A program made the translations under genes and the position numbers. Below, piece by piece: positions 8,342 to 15,866 of a stretch of DNA of 18,486 nt; position 1 is the stretch's first letter; each line of letters starts with the position of its first letter. The notes under the pieces are model-generated. The model was not told where the DNA came from, did not search any database, and saw nothing but the letters and a program-made list of their open reading frames with translations. Source of the DNA: DASZMJ01 sp035551935 (GTDB taxonomy: Bacteria > Planctomycetota > Planctomycetia > Isosphaerales > Isosphaeraceae); the NCBI GenBank assembly GCA_035551935.1, contig DASZMJ010000105.1, forward strand, positions 1 to 18,486. The letters are read 5' to 3'.

Positions 8342-8371
8342 AGCATAACAGCCGATTGACAGCACTGTCAA
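8342..8371 (-). promoter_or_regulatory. Candidate nusA promoter
   Basis: On the minus strand TTGACA (8371-8366) is followed after 18 nt by TATGCT (8347-8342): a perfect -35 and four of six -10 positions. Its -35 box is one half of the shared palindrome at 8356-8371. It would give nusA a leader of about 325 nt. Confidence 0.45.
8356..8371. promoter_or_regulatory. 16-bp perfect palindrome, candidate operator between nusA and fur-like gene
   Basis: TTGACAGCACTGTCAA is two 7-bp arms around a 2-bp centre, fully symmetric except for that centre. It sits in the divergent intergenic region and contains the -35 boxes of both predicted promoters, so a bound dimer would block both directions. Autoregulation by the adjacent Fur/PerR-family protein is the simplest reading, but the sequence is not a classical Fur or PerR box, so another regulator is possible. 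Confidence 0.5.
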
Positions 8372-8384
8372 GCCGCCGAACAAT
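8356..8384 (+). promoter_or_regulatory. Candidate promoter of the fur-like/tatD pair
   Basis: TTGACA (8356-8361), a 17-nt spacer and AACAAT (8379-8384) form a good sigma-70-like promoter. Transcription would begin near 8391, downstream of the ATG at 8388. This supports the ATG at 8433 as the real start of the regulator. Confidence 0.5.
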
Positions 8385-8432
8385 AGGATGGTGGCCCGCT
8401 TTCGTCCCGTCCCCCGAGGATTTCCGCGCCCG

Positions 8433-8900
8433 ATGCGACCGGCCGCGCACGAACCCGACGCCCTGCGATCGGCCCTGGAGGCCGCGGGGCACCGCTACAC
8501 CACGCAGCGGCAGGCGATCTACGACGCGCTCGTCGCCGCCGACGGCCACCCGACGGCCGACGACGTCTTCCAGGGGGTGCGCGGCCGGTTGCCGAAGATC
8601 AGCCTGGCGACGGTGTACAAGGCGCTCGAGGCGCTCGCGGCCTGCGGCCTCGTCGAGAAGGTCGCCGCCGGCGACGGCTCGGCCCGCTACGACCACCGCG
8701 GCGACGACCACTACCACTGCCGCTGCCTCCGCTCGGGTCGCGTCGAGGACCTCCCCACGTCCTACGACCCCGACCTCATCGACCGGCTCGACCCCGGCCT
8801 CGCCGATCGCCTCCGCGACCGCGGCTTCCGAGTCACCGGCTACCGCCTCGAGCTGCTCGGCTACTTCGAGCACGACGCGCCCGCGGGGGCCGAATCGTGA
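8433..8900 (+). CDS. Fur-family (PerR-like) metalloregulator
   Basis: A 155-residue DNA-binding repressor of the Fur superfamily. The winged helix spans about residues 8-85, with 'RYTTQRQAIYDAL' and the recognition region 'PKISLATVYKALEAL'. The metal-sensing ligands of Bacillus PerR all have counterparts: H39 ('GHPTADDVF'), D87 ('RYD'), H93 and H95 ('DHYH') and D106 ('VED'). The structural zinc site is mostly gone: the first CxxC reads C98-x2-S101 and the C-terminal CxxC is absent. A peroxide- or metal-responsive role is therefore inferred rather than certain. The start at 8433 is preferred over 8388 because of GAGGA upstream and the promoter position. Its stop overlaps the GTG of tatD, so the two are translationally coupled. 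Confidence 0.88.
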   Translation: MRPAAHEPDALRSALEAAGHRYTTQRQAIYDALVAADGHPTADDVFQGVRGRLPKISLATVYKALEALAACGLVEKVAAGDGSARYDHRGDDHYHCRCLRSGRVEDLPTSYDPDLIDRLDPGLADRLRDRGFRVTGYRLELLGYFEHDAPAGAES

Positions 8901-9733
8901 GCCGGCCGCCGGCGCTGATCGATTCGCACGCCCACCTCGACGCCCCGGCGCTCGCGCCCCTCTCCGAGACCCTCGACCGCGCCGCGGCTGCGGGCGTGAC
9001 CGCCATCATCGCCGTCGGCACGACGGCCGAGGACAGCCGTCGGGTGGTGGGGATCGCGCGACGCTGGGCCGGCGTGTCCGCGGCGGTCGGCATCCATCCC
9101 AACGAGGCCGCCGCCGCGGGGCCCGACGACTGGGGACGCCTGCTCGGGCTGGTCGAGGAGCCCGAGGTCGTCGCGATCGGCGAGACCGGCCTGGACCGTT
9201 ACCGCGACCACACCCCGTTCCCGACCCAGCAAGACTTCTTCGATCGCCACCTCGCGCTCGCCCGCGACCTGGCCCTGCCCGTCGTCATCCACTGCCGCGA
9301 CTCGCAGGCCGACATCATCGCCCAGCTCGAACGACAGGTCGGCCCGACGCGCGGGGTCCTCCACTCGTTCACCGGCACGTGGGACCACGCCCAGGCCTTC
9401 CTCGCGCTCGGCCTGCACGTCTCGTTCGCGGGGATGATCACGTTCACGAACAAGAACCTCGACGCGCTCCGCGACGTGGCGACGCGCGTGCCGCTGGACC
9501 GCCTGCTCGTCGAGACCGACAGCCCCTACCTCAGCCCCCACCCCTTCCGCGGCAAGCCCAACGAGCCCGCCCGCGTCGCCCTCACCGCCGCCCGCCTCGC
9601 CGAGCTGCGCGGGATCACGCTCGACGAGCTGGCGAGGGCGACGACCGAGAACGCGCGGAAGCTCTTCGGGTTGGACGGGAATGGAAGGGGGGATCACCAC
9701 AAAGGCACAAAAGACACGAAGGAAATCCAATAA
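8897..9733 (+). CDS. tatD: TatD-family metal-dependent DNase
   Basis: A 278-residue TIM-barrel hydrolase of the TatD family, which act as metal-dependent 3'-5' nucleases in DNA repair and quality control. Expected metal ligands are present: H11 and H13 ('SHAHLD'), E96 ('IGETGLDRYRD'), H132 ('VIHCRDS'), H156 ('LHSFTG') and D208 ('VETDSPYLSPHPFRGKPNEP'). The GTG start overlaps the TGA of the Fur-like gene in GTGA. Residues 266-278 and the stop codon lie inside the first arm of an A-rich repeat hairpin, so the natural C-terminus was replaced or extended by repeat sequence. Being with a PerR-like regulator suggests, but does not prove, stress-linked expression. Confidence 0.95.
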   Translation: MSRPPALIDSHAHLDAPALAPLSETLDRAAAAGVTAIIAVGTTAEDSRRVVGIARRWAGVSAAVGIHPNEAAAAGPDDWGRLLGLVEEPEVVAIGETGLDRYRDHTPFPTQQDFFDRHLALARDLALPVVIHCRDSQADIIAQLERQVGPTRGVLHSFTGTWDHAQAFLALGLHVSFAGMITFTNKNLDALRDVATRVPLDRLLVETDSPYLSPHPFRGKPNEPARVALTAARLAELRGITLDELARATTENARKLFGLDGNGRGDHHKGTKDTKEIQ

Positions 9734-9771
9734 TAAATACGGAATTGAATATCCTTTGTGCCTTTGTGGTG
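9695..9771. repeat. A-rich 'CACCACAAAGGCACAA' inverted repeat, likely bidirectional terminator
   Basis: Two 17-bp perfect arms (9695-9711 and 9755-9771) flank a 43-nt AT-rich loop. The element lies between the convergent tatD and LRR genes and its left arm encodes the end of TatD. A related copy is at 17241-17335. Such A-rich repeats, translating as 'HHKGTKDTKE', recur in planctomycete genomes as I remember them. A terminator role for both genes is inferred from position. Confidence 0.75.
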
Positions 9772-9784
9772 CTCCCCTCCCCGA

Positions 9785-10564
9785 TCAACCCTCGTCCTTG
9801 AGCCGGATCGACACCCCGGGCCGGTCGCGTCGGAAGGAGGCGACGGCGCGGGGAGAGACGCGGGTGGCGGAGAGGTCGAGGGAGGCGAGGCCGGGGAGGT
9901 CACGGAGCGTCGCGAGGCCGCGGTCGGTGACGCGGGTGCGGGCGAGGACGAGGCGCGAGAGCGCGGGGAGACCGCGGAGGTGGACGAGGCCGGCGTCGGT
10001 GACGTCGGTGCCCGAGAGGTCGAGCGACTCGAGGTCGCGGCGACCGGCCAGGGCCGCCAGGGTCGAGTCCTCGGCGGCGATGTCGTGGAGGTTGAGCCAG
10101 TGGAGGCCGCGGTGCTGGCCGAGGACCGCGGGCAAGAGCTCCGCGCGGATCGAATCCCACGACGGCGGCGGCTCGAACGGGACGGCCCGCCAGGGCCGCG
10201 TCGCGGCCTCGAGGAAGTCGCGCTCGCGGCGGTCGTGATACCGGGCGCGGCGGCCGAGGAGGATCGTCAGGCGGAGCGAGCCCCCCTCCGATTCGGTGAT
10301 GACGTCCTCGGCGTGCCGCGACCAGTGGGCCCAGGCGTCGCGACCGGCCGGGTCGATCGTCCGGCGACGGTACTCGGCGAGCGTCCTCGACTCGGCGGCC
10401 AGGGCCAATCGGTCCCGATCGCGCGACTCGGCGTGGAAGGCCGCCCGCGCCCTCGCCGACTCCGCCCGGCTTGCCAGCCGCGCCGCCTCCCCGCCCCCTC
10501 CCATCACGACCGCCGCCAGCGCGACTCCGGCCATCACGGTCCGCAGCCGGACTCGCCCCCGCAT
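9785..10564 (-). CDS. Membrane-anchored leucine-rich-repeat protein
   Basis: A 259-residue protein of planctomycete type and unknown function. Residues 8-24 form a hydrophobic N-terminal anchor after a basic start ('MRGRVRLR'). A long charged helical region follows and includes 'ARYHDRRERDFLEAATRPW', a motif common next to such anchors in planctomycetes. Residues 153-245 hold about four LRR units, clearest in 'LDLSGTDVTDAGLVHLRGLP' and 'LVLARTRVTDRGLATLRDLP'. LRRs usually mediate protein binding; no catalytic motif is seen. The ATG at 10564 has GGGGGG upstream. A TATAGA box at 10613-10608 could be its -10, but no good -35 was found. Confidence 0.8.
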   Translation of the reverse strand: MRGRVRLRTVMAGVALAAVVMGGGGEAARLASRAESARARAAFHAESRDRDRLALAAESRTLAEYRRRTIDPAGRDAWAHWSRHAEDVITESEGGSLRLTILLGRRARYHDRRERDFLEAATRPWRAVPFEPPPSWDSIRAELLPAVLGQHRGLHWLNLHDIAAEDSTLAALAGRRDLESLDLSGTDVTDAGLVHLRGLPALSRLVLARTRVTDRGLATLRDLPGLASLDLSATRVSPRAVASFRRDRPGVSIRLKDEG

Positions 10565-10782
10565 GCGAACCCCCCGCGATGCCAGGCCGCGCTTGTTCCC
10601 TGCTCACTCTATAGAACGGCGACCTCCCCTTTGCGCACACCAACGCACCGCCCCGCGCTGTTTTTCACGCCTCGGGATCGGCCCTCCCGTCGCGATTTGC
10701 CCCGCTTGCCCCGGCGCATGCGGGCGGTTAGGCTCCAACGGCGATCGACGCATCCAGAATGAGCCACGGGGAGACGACGCCG

Positions 10783-12222
10783 ATGAATGCGCGAGGGTCG
10801 GGGACGGGGTTCATCGCGGCAATCGGGGCCATCCTGGCGCTGACCATCGGCGGTCCCGCACTCGCGGCCGATCCGCCGTTCCGGACGGTGGCGATCGGCA
10901 TCGGCGAGGACTACGCGAGCAACCGCCGGACGGTCGAGGCGGCGCGGAGCGACCTGGAGACATGCAAGAAGGCGGGGGTGACGGTCCTCCGGATCAGCTT
11001 CTCCTGGGCCGAGATCGAGACGGAGCCGGGCAAGTACGACTTCGACTTCTACGACAAGGTCATCCCGCTCGCCGTGGACACGTACGGCATGCGGCTGGTC
11101 CCTTACGTGTGCTACACGCCGATGTGGGCGTCGGCCGACCCGGCGAGCAAGACGGTCTGGACCACCCCGCCGAAGGACAACGCCGACTTCGGCCGGTTCG
11201 TCCGCAAGCTCGTCGGGCGCTACAAGGACCGCCTCCACTCGTGGGAGATCTGGAACGAGCCCGACATCCCCGAGTTCTGGACCGGCACCACGTCGCAGTA
11301 CGCCGCCCTGCTCCGCGAGGGGTCGCGCGCGGTGCGCGAGACGGACCCGAAGGCCAAGGTCGTCCTCGCCGGGATGGCGAAACGACCGGAGTTCTTGCGG
11401 GAGCTGTTCGAGGAGGAGAACCTGTCGAAGTTCGTTGATATCATCAATTGCCACTCTTACTTCGAGACCTGGCACGGCGACCCGCTGGAGGAGATCGCGA
11501 CGTACATCCGGCGGATCGCGCGGGTCGTCGACCGGTACGGCGACGGCCAGGAGATCTGGATGGCCGAGGTCGGCTACAGCAATTTCCGGCCGTCGGGTTC
11601 GGGCCGGGTCTCCGACATGTACCGGGCGCGGCACGCCTTCGAGCACACGCCCGAGTTCCAGGCCGAAGCCCTCGTGCGGTCGATGGCGCTGATCGTGGCG
11701 ACGAGGCGGGTCAGCCTCATCACGTGGTATCGCATCAACGACCTCCCGACGGACCAGTTCGTCATCGGCGACGTCAACAATCGCTACCTCGGCGTCGTCG
11801 ACCTACAAGGCCGCCCCAAGCCCGCCCTGGACGGGTTGCGTCGGGCGGTCAGGCTGTTCGAGCGGCCGTTGCGTGTCATCGATGACCAGGTCGTGATCTC
11901 GAAGCCGATCGCCTCGCGGGCCGAGGTCCATTGCTTCGAGGCGAAGGACGGGTCGATCACCGTCGTCGGCTGGCAGCACGTCTCGGAAATCGGCGATCCC
12001 AAGCCCGATGATGCGGGGAACGAGGAGCCGCGTCCGCTAGATATGGTCACGGTCTGGTTTCCCAATCGAGACCTTGAGGTCGATGCCAATAACCTGGATT
12101 CCACCCCGCCTGGAGGCAAGTGGGGAGTCGTTGACCGTGATCACGGGACGGAAGCGATGCTCTTTCTTCGGCAGCACCGCAACTTCATCGTTCGCCTGAT
12201 CCCGAAGCGCGAGGGCCGGTAA
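10783..12222 (+). CDS. Secreted clan GH-A glycoside hydrolase (GH39/GH5-like)
   Basis: A 479-residue exported enzyme. A signal peptide covers residues 1-29 with a probable cut after 'GGPALA'. The TIM barrel carries E159 in 'HSWEIWNEPD' as likely acid/base and E262 in 'IWMAEVGYS' as likely nucleophile, plus H224 in 'NCHSYFETW', a pattern seen in GH39 and other clan GH-A families. From about residue 350 a beta-rich C-terminal domain follows. The substrate is unknown; a plant or microbial polysaccharide is plausible. The ATG at 10783 is chosen because GGGGAG lies about 10 nt upstream and the signal peptide starts there, whereas the ATG at 10759 has no ribosome-binding site. A repeat hairpin begins 11 nt after the stop. 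Confidence 0.85.
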   Translation: MNARGSGTGFIAAIGAILALTIGGPALAADPPFRTVAIGIGEDYASNRRTVEAARSDLETCKKAGVTVLRISFSWAEIETEPGKYDFDFYDKVIPLAVDTYGMRLVPYVCYTPMWASADPASKTVWTTPPKDNADFGRFVRKLVGRYKDRLHSWEIWNEPDIPEFWTGTTSQYAALLREGSRAVRETDPKAKVVLAGMAKRPEFLRELFEEENLSKFVDIINCHSYFETWHGDPLEEIATYIRRIARVVDRYGDGQEIWMAEVGYSNFRPSGSGRVSDMYRARHAFEHTPEFQAEALVRSMALIVATRRVSLITWYRINDLPTDQFVIGDVNNRYLGVVDLQGRPKPALDGLRRAVRLFERPLRVIDDQVVISKPIASRAEVHCFEAKDGSITVVGWQHVSEIGDPKPDDAGNEEPRPLDMVTVWFPNRDLEVDANNLDSTPPGGKWGVVDRDHGTEAMLFLRQHRNFIVRLIPKREGR

Positions 12223-12233
12223 CGACCGGTCGA

Positions 12234-12305
12234 AGCCCCGTAGGGCGTGTGCAACACGCAGTCCTCTCCAGCCGGGACGGCGTGTTGCACACGCCCTACG
12301 GGGCT
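12234..12305. repeat. 'GTAGGGCGTGTGCAAC' hairpin repeat, copy 1
   Basis: A perfect 26-bp inverted repeat (12234-12259 and 12280-12305) with an inner 4-bp extension after one mismatch and a short loop. It starts 11 nt after the glycoside hydrolase stop. The outer core GTAGGGCGTGTGCAAC is shared with the copy at 18011-18079, while inner arm bases differ in a compensated way. There is no U-tract, so it is terminator-like only by position; it could also be a REP- or MITE-like mobile palindrome. Confidence 0.85.
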
Positions 12306-12326
12306 AACCCGAAGCGCCAGCGAGGG
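12306..12326. repeat. Planctomycete 'AACCCGAAGCGCCAGCGAGGG' intergenic motif
   Basis: A 21-bp motif abutting the right arm of the hairpin; in one frame it reads 'NPKRQRG', a peptide I recall from spurious ORFs in many planctomycete genomes. A shortened look-alike (CCCGAAGCGC then GAGGG) forms the last codons of the glycoside hydrolase at 12201-12215. Function unknown. The rest of the gap up to 12476 shows only a short T-run near 12353-12361. Confidence 0.5.
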
Positions 12327-12476
12327 TCTTCCTCATCGATTGTCGGGGTGGCCACTTTTTTGGCCCCTATCGCGGCCCGCGCCCGCCGGTACTGGTCGGA
12401 GGGCGGACGATCGCGGCCGAGCCCGCCCGGCGTCGAGCGACGCCAAGTCACGGCCGCCTGCAAAGGACACCAAGCC

Positions 12477-13244
12477 ATGAGCGCCTTGCTGATGGAAGCC
12501 GCCTTGATCCCGGCGGCCGCGGAGTATGACGGGTTCGCGCGGCAGTACAAGAAGTCCAAGGAGCTGCCGTTCCGGGCCCACGTCGAGGCCCACACGTTCT
12601 TCCGGATGCTCGGCGACGTGAACGGGCTCGACTTGCTCGACCTGGCCTGCGGCGAGGGCCACTATTCGCGGCAGATCCGCCGCCGCGGGGCGGCCCGGGT
12701 CGTCGGCGCGGACCTCTCGGCCGAGATGATCGCCCTGGCCCGGCAGCAGGAGGATCGGAACCCGATCGGCGTCGAGTACATCCTGGCCCCGGCCGAGCAG
12801 CTCGGCGTCGTCGGCGCGTTCGACGTGGTGACGGCCGCCTACCTGCTCAACTGTGCCCCGACCCGACGCCACCTGGAGGCGATGTGCCGCACGATCGCCG
12901 CCAACCTCCGGCCCGGCGGGCGGTTCGTCGCCATCAACACCGGCTACGACATCGGCCCCCCGGCCGACACGGCCAAGTACGGCTGGCGGACCACCGCCGA
13001 GACCACCGGCGTCGACGGCGGCGAGCGCCGGCTCACGTTCCTGCTCGGCGCGGATTCGTTCACCATCACCAACTACGCCCACTCGCGGGCGAGCTATGAC
13101 GCCGCCCTCCGCGCCGCCGGCTTCAAGACGATCCGGTGGGTCATGCCGACCGTCGCCGAGGCGGGCATCGCCGAGTTCGGCCGCGAGTACTGGAACGTCA
13201 TGCTCGACGAGGCCCCGATCGTCGGCCTCGATTGCCGGCTCTGA
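12477..13244 (+). CDS. Class I SAM-dependent methyltransferase (ToxA-like)
   Basis: A 255-residue cytosolic methyltransferase. Motif I is 'LLDLACGEGHYSRQI' (about 53-67), the acidic residue that holds the SAM ribose is D79 in 'GADLSAEMIALAR', and 'FDVVTAAYLLN' and 'NLRPGGRFVAIN' are motifs IV and V. The opening 'YDGFARQYKKSKELPFRAH' resembles small-molecule methyltransferases of the toxoflavin ToxA type. The substrate is not predictable and no biosynthetic neighbours exist here. The ATG at 12477 has AAGGA 9 nt upstream; the open frame continues back into the repeat, but that part is not coding. The gene stands alone and is convergent with the membrane protein gene. Confidence 0.9.
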   Translation: MSALLMEAALIPAAAEYDGFARQYKKSKELPFRAHVEAHTFFRMLGDVNGLDLLDLACGEGHYSRQIRRRGAARVVGADLSAEMIALARQQEDRNPIGVEYILAPAEQLGVVGAFDVVTAAYLLNCAPTRRHLEAMCRTIAANLRPGGRFVAINTGYDIGPPADTAKYGWRTTAETTGVDGGERRLTFLLGADSFTITNYAHSRASYDAALRAAGFKTIRWVMPTVAEAGIAEFGREYWNVMLDEAPIVGLDCRL

Positions 13245-13260
13245 TCGGCCCGGTCACCAC

Positions 13261-13296
13261 CACCGCCGCCTCGGCCGCAACAGCGACGCGGCGGTG
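13261..13296. terminator. Possible terminator hairpin after the methyltransferase gene
   Basis: A 9-bp perfect stem CACCGCCGC / GCGGCGGTG lies 16 nt after the stop, without a U-tract. A second 9-bp pairing (13268-13276 with 13310-13318) overlaps and would compete with it. The rest of the 208-nt convergent gap up to 13452 shows nothing else. Confidence 0.3.
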
Positions 13297-13452
13297 AAGC
13301 CGATCACACGGCCGAGGCCAAGGGGCCCGGAGGCGCGGGTCGTGCCGCGACAGGTCCGCCATCGGGCCGACGACGGGCGGTCGGCGTCCGCCGCTTCGAT
13401 CCGGCAATCGGTGCGCCGACCGATCGCGAGGCGAGGCCCGTCGCGCGACTAC

Positions 13453-14253
13453 TCAGAGTCGCTCGACGATCGCCCGTCCGCTCTTGCGGGCGACCAGGCG
13501 CACGATCCTTTCATCGAGGTCCGGCACCGGGTCGCGGAGCCCTCCGCGCGTACTCCACGAGGAGCCGTCGTCGAAAGAGACGACGTAGTGGGGCCGCGAG
13601 ATCGTATTCCCGTTGGGTGCCCGGAAGGTCGCACGGTGTTCGATCGTCCGGACGCGCGCGTAGTTGTAGTATGTGCCCCGGAACTCCAGGGGCCGGGCGA
13701 TCTCGACCCCCGCGCCATCGAAGCAGGCGAAGGTCGTCACCCCGACGACGAACCAGGCAACCGACCCGAGGGCGATCAGCGCCGTCAACCATCGGAGCAA
13801 CCGCCACGAGTCGAAGCCGACACGCTCGTTGCAGGAGCGAACGAAGCGGCCGAAGCGGTCGCCGAGCAACGCGCGGTACAGGAGGGTCATCGGGACCGCC
13901 GACGAGACGATGCCGAGGAACAACGCCGGGAGCATCCAGTACACCCCGATGGGCTCCACCAGGAAGAGCGTCCCGGGACGGTCGTGCGGGAACAGACGGG
14001 TCGCGTCGCGCAGGGCAAGATACCAGGCGAAGCCGAGCAGGGGCGCGAAGACGAAGAGCGGCACGATCGACGCGCTCTCCCAACGGGCATACCGCCGTCG
14101 CTCCTCATCGGTGAGCGGCGGCTCGTCGGCGGCGCCGGGGCGGACGGGGATGAGCCCTCGGCAGAGAGCGAACGCGAGCCCCGTCACGATGATGCCGGCA
14201 GCATGCCCGAGGCCTTGCAAGTCGTTCATGGGATAGGCCCGCGGCGAGGTCAC
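13453..14253 (-). CDS. Four-helix membrane protein of unknown function
   Basis: A 266-residue protein I cannot place in a family. Four hydrophobic segments are visible: about 14-37 ('AAGIIVTGLAFALCRGLI'), 61-82 ('ASIVPLFVFAPLLGFAWY'), 103-128 ('VYWMLPALFLGIVSSAVP') and 152-176 ('LTALIALGSVAWFVVGVT'). The C-terminal 85 residues are soluble and beta-rich, including 'RPHYVVSFDDGSSWSTRGG', and probably form a small domain at the membrane face. GTG at 14253 is preferred because AAAGGGGGCG lies upstream; the internal ATG at 14229 has no ribosome-binding site. It starts 38 nt after the kinase stop, so the two could be co-transcribed. Confidence 0.75.
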   Translation of the reverse strand: MTSPRAYPMNDLQGLGHAAGIIVTGLAFALCRGLIPVRPGAADEPPLTDEERRRYARWESASIVPLFVFAPLLGFAWYLALRDATRLFPHDRPGTLFLVEPIGVYWMLPALFLGIVSSAVPMTLLYRALLGDRFGRFVRSCNERVGFDSWRLLRWLTALIALGSVAWFVVGVTTFACFDGAGVEIARPLEFRGTYYNYARVRTIEHRATFRAPNGNTISRPHYVVSFDDGSSWSTRGGLRDPVPDLDERIVRLVARKSGRAIVERL

Positions 14254-14291
14254 GCCCGCCCCCTTTGAAGACCCCGGGCCAGGTCACTTGT

Positions 14292-15755
14292 CTATCGCAG
14301 GGCGAGGAAGACGACATTCGTCACGACCGAAACGGCCAGCAGGATCGCCAGCGCGGCGATGAGGTTGTTGCGGCTGTTGACGTAGCCGGCCATCTCGGCC
14401 ATCTCGGCCTCGGAGGCGCCGCCTTCGGCGTAATCTTCGGCGCCGTACTCGGCGGCGTCGCCGTCGGCCAGGGAGTCGAGGGCGTCGGCCTTCTGCTCGG
14501 CGATGATGGGCGCCTCCCCCTGCAGGAGGCACTTGAGGTCCATGATCAGGTCGTCGGGGTTGAGATACCGGTTGTCCCGGTTCTTGGCCATCATCGTCTC
14601 GACGACCTCGCCTAGGCCGCTGGAGAGCCGGGTGTTGAGGTGGTCGGGGGGGGTGAGGACGGACGCCTTGTCGACGTGCTTCTTCATGACCTCGTTGGGG
14701 GTCTCGCCGTCGTAGGGGACCCGGCCGGTGGTCATGTGGTAGAGGGTGGCGCCGAGGCTGTAGATGTCGCTGCGGATGTCGACGTCGACCTGGCCGCGGA
14801 CCTGCTCGGGGCTGATGTAATAGGGCGTGCCGATCGCCATGCCGGCCTCGGCGTTGGCCCACTGCTCGTCGGCCGTCGGCCGCGCCAGGCCGAGGTCGGC
14901 GAGCTTGACGACCCCCTCCGAGGTCACGATCACGTTCTCGGGCTTGATGTCGCGGTGGACCAGGCCGCGGCTGCTGGCGTGCTTGAGCGCCTCGGCGACG
15001 GCCAGGACGATCCGGAGCGCCTCGCGCTCCTCGTAGATCTTGCCCTTGTCGAGCTCGTCCTTGATGTTGACCCCCTCGACGTACTCCATGACGAAGAAGT
15101 GGTGGCCATCGGCCTCGCCGGCGTCGATGGCGTTGACGATGTTGTTGTGCGAGAGCTTGGCGGCGATCTTGGCCTCGCGGTCGAACCGCTTGATGAATTC
15201 GCGGTTCAGTGCCAGCGTGTCGAGCAGCACCTTGACGGCGACGACGCGGTCGACGCTGGTCTGGCGGGCCTTGTAGACGACGCCCATCGACCCCTTGCCG
15301 AGCCGGTCGATGATCTGGTAGCCGGGGATCTCGAGCTTGCGCTGGGCCTCGGTGGCCAGCTCCCTGAGCAATCGGGCCGACTGGCTCTGGGTGAGGACCT
15401 TGGCGGCGACCATGACCTCGAGCAGGCCGACCGGCTCGGCTTTGTTGGCGGCGATCTTGTCGCGGTGGGCCTTGCAGGCGTCGACCTCCTGCTGGGTGGC
15501 CATGCCGCGGCGGATGACGGTCTTCTCCAGGCTCGACTCGTTGAGGGCCGAGAGCCCCCGCGCGTCCTTGCCCGGGACCCCCGAGGCCCGGGCGCCGCTC
15601 GACGCGGCCGCCGGCGGGGCGGCCTTGGCGGCGCCGGTGCCGGCGGCGACCGCGGGCTTCGCGCCGGGGGCCGGGGCCGGGGCCTCGACCGGCGGGGCGG
15701 AGCGGGCCTTGTCGGCGGGCTGGGCCGGGGGGTTGCTCTGAGTCTCGGTGGCCAT
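14292..15755 (-). CDS. Membrane-anchored Hanks-type Ser/Thr protein kinase
   Basis: A 487-residue signalling kinase. Residues 7-63 are Pro/Ala-rich. Residues 68-140 are helical with 'RGMATQQEVDACKAH' and 'AAKVLTQSQSARLLREL', a layout like small N-terminal adaptor domains of other planctomycete kinases. The kinase domain has the glycine loop 'LGKGSMGVVYKA', VAVK Lys175, 'HRDIKPEN' (D269, N274), 'DLG' in place of DFG (287-289) and 'SPE' in place of APE. An acidic stretch precedes one C-terminal membrane helix (about 464-486), so the catalytic domain is expected in the cytoplasm with almost nothing outside. The ATG at 15755 is favoured by AGGGAG upstream; 15779 is a weaker alternative. All catalytic residues are present, so it should be active. 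Confidence 0.93.
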   Translation of the reverse strand: MATETQSNPPAQPADKARSAPPVEAPAPAPGAKPAVAAGTGAAKAAPPAAASSGARASGVPGKDARGLSALNESSLEKTVIRRGMATQQEVDACKAHRDKIAANKAEPVGLLEVMVAAKVLTQSQSARLLRELATEAQRKLEIPGYQIIDRLGKGSMGVVYKARQTSVDRVVAVKVLLDTLALNREFIKRFDREAKIAAKLSHNNIVNAIDAGEADGHHFFVMEYVEGVNIKDELDKGKIYEEREALRIVLAVAEALKHASSRGLVHRDIKPENVIVTSEGVVKLADLGLARPTADEQWANAEAGMAIGTPYYISPEQVRGQVDVDIRSDIYSLGATLYHMTTGRVPYDGETPNEVMKKHVDKASVLTPPDHLNTRLSSGLGEVVETMMAKNRDNRYLNPDDLIMDLKCLLQGEAPIIAEQKADALDSLADGDAAEYGAEDYAEGGASEAEMAEMAGYVNSRNNLIAALAILLAVSVVTNVVFLALR

Positions 15756-15835
15756 GGGGGCCGCACTCCCTGTCGTCATTCGGGGGCCGCGACGGATGGG
15801 CGACCCCGACGCCCGTGACGCCGGACCTCGGAGAT

Positions 15836-15866
15836 GATATATGTCGTGGGCCGCGTTGGGAAGCAA
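15836..15866 (-). promoter_or_regulatory. Weak candidate kinase promoter
   Basis: On the minus strand TTGCTT (15866-15861) and TATATC (15841-15836) are 19 nt apart, in one of the few AT-rich patches of the 373-nt kinase-leuB gap (15756-16128). The match is poor and the spacing long. Confidence 0.25.

Noticed and set aside
8012..8383. N-terminal extension of nusA
   Set aside because: The frame is open, but the peptide is low-complexity, crosses the predicted promoter, and the strong GGAGGTG sits directly before the ATG at 8011.
12249..12476. N-terminal extension of the methyltransferase through the hairpin repeat
   Set aside because: It would translate repeat sequence; AAGGA before the ATG at 12477 and family length support the shorter protein.
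14640..15818. Plus-strand open frame opposite the kinase gene
   Set aside because: Mirror-frame artefact of high GC; the minus-strand kinase motifs are unambiguous.
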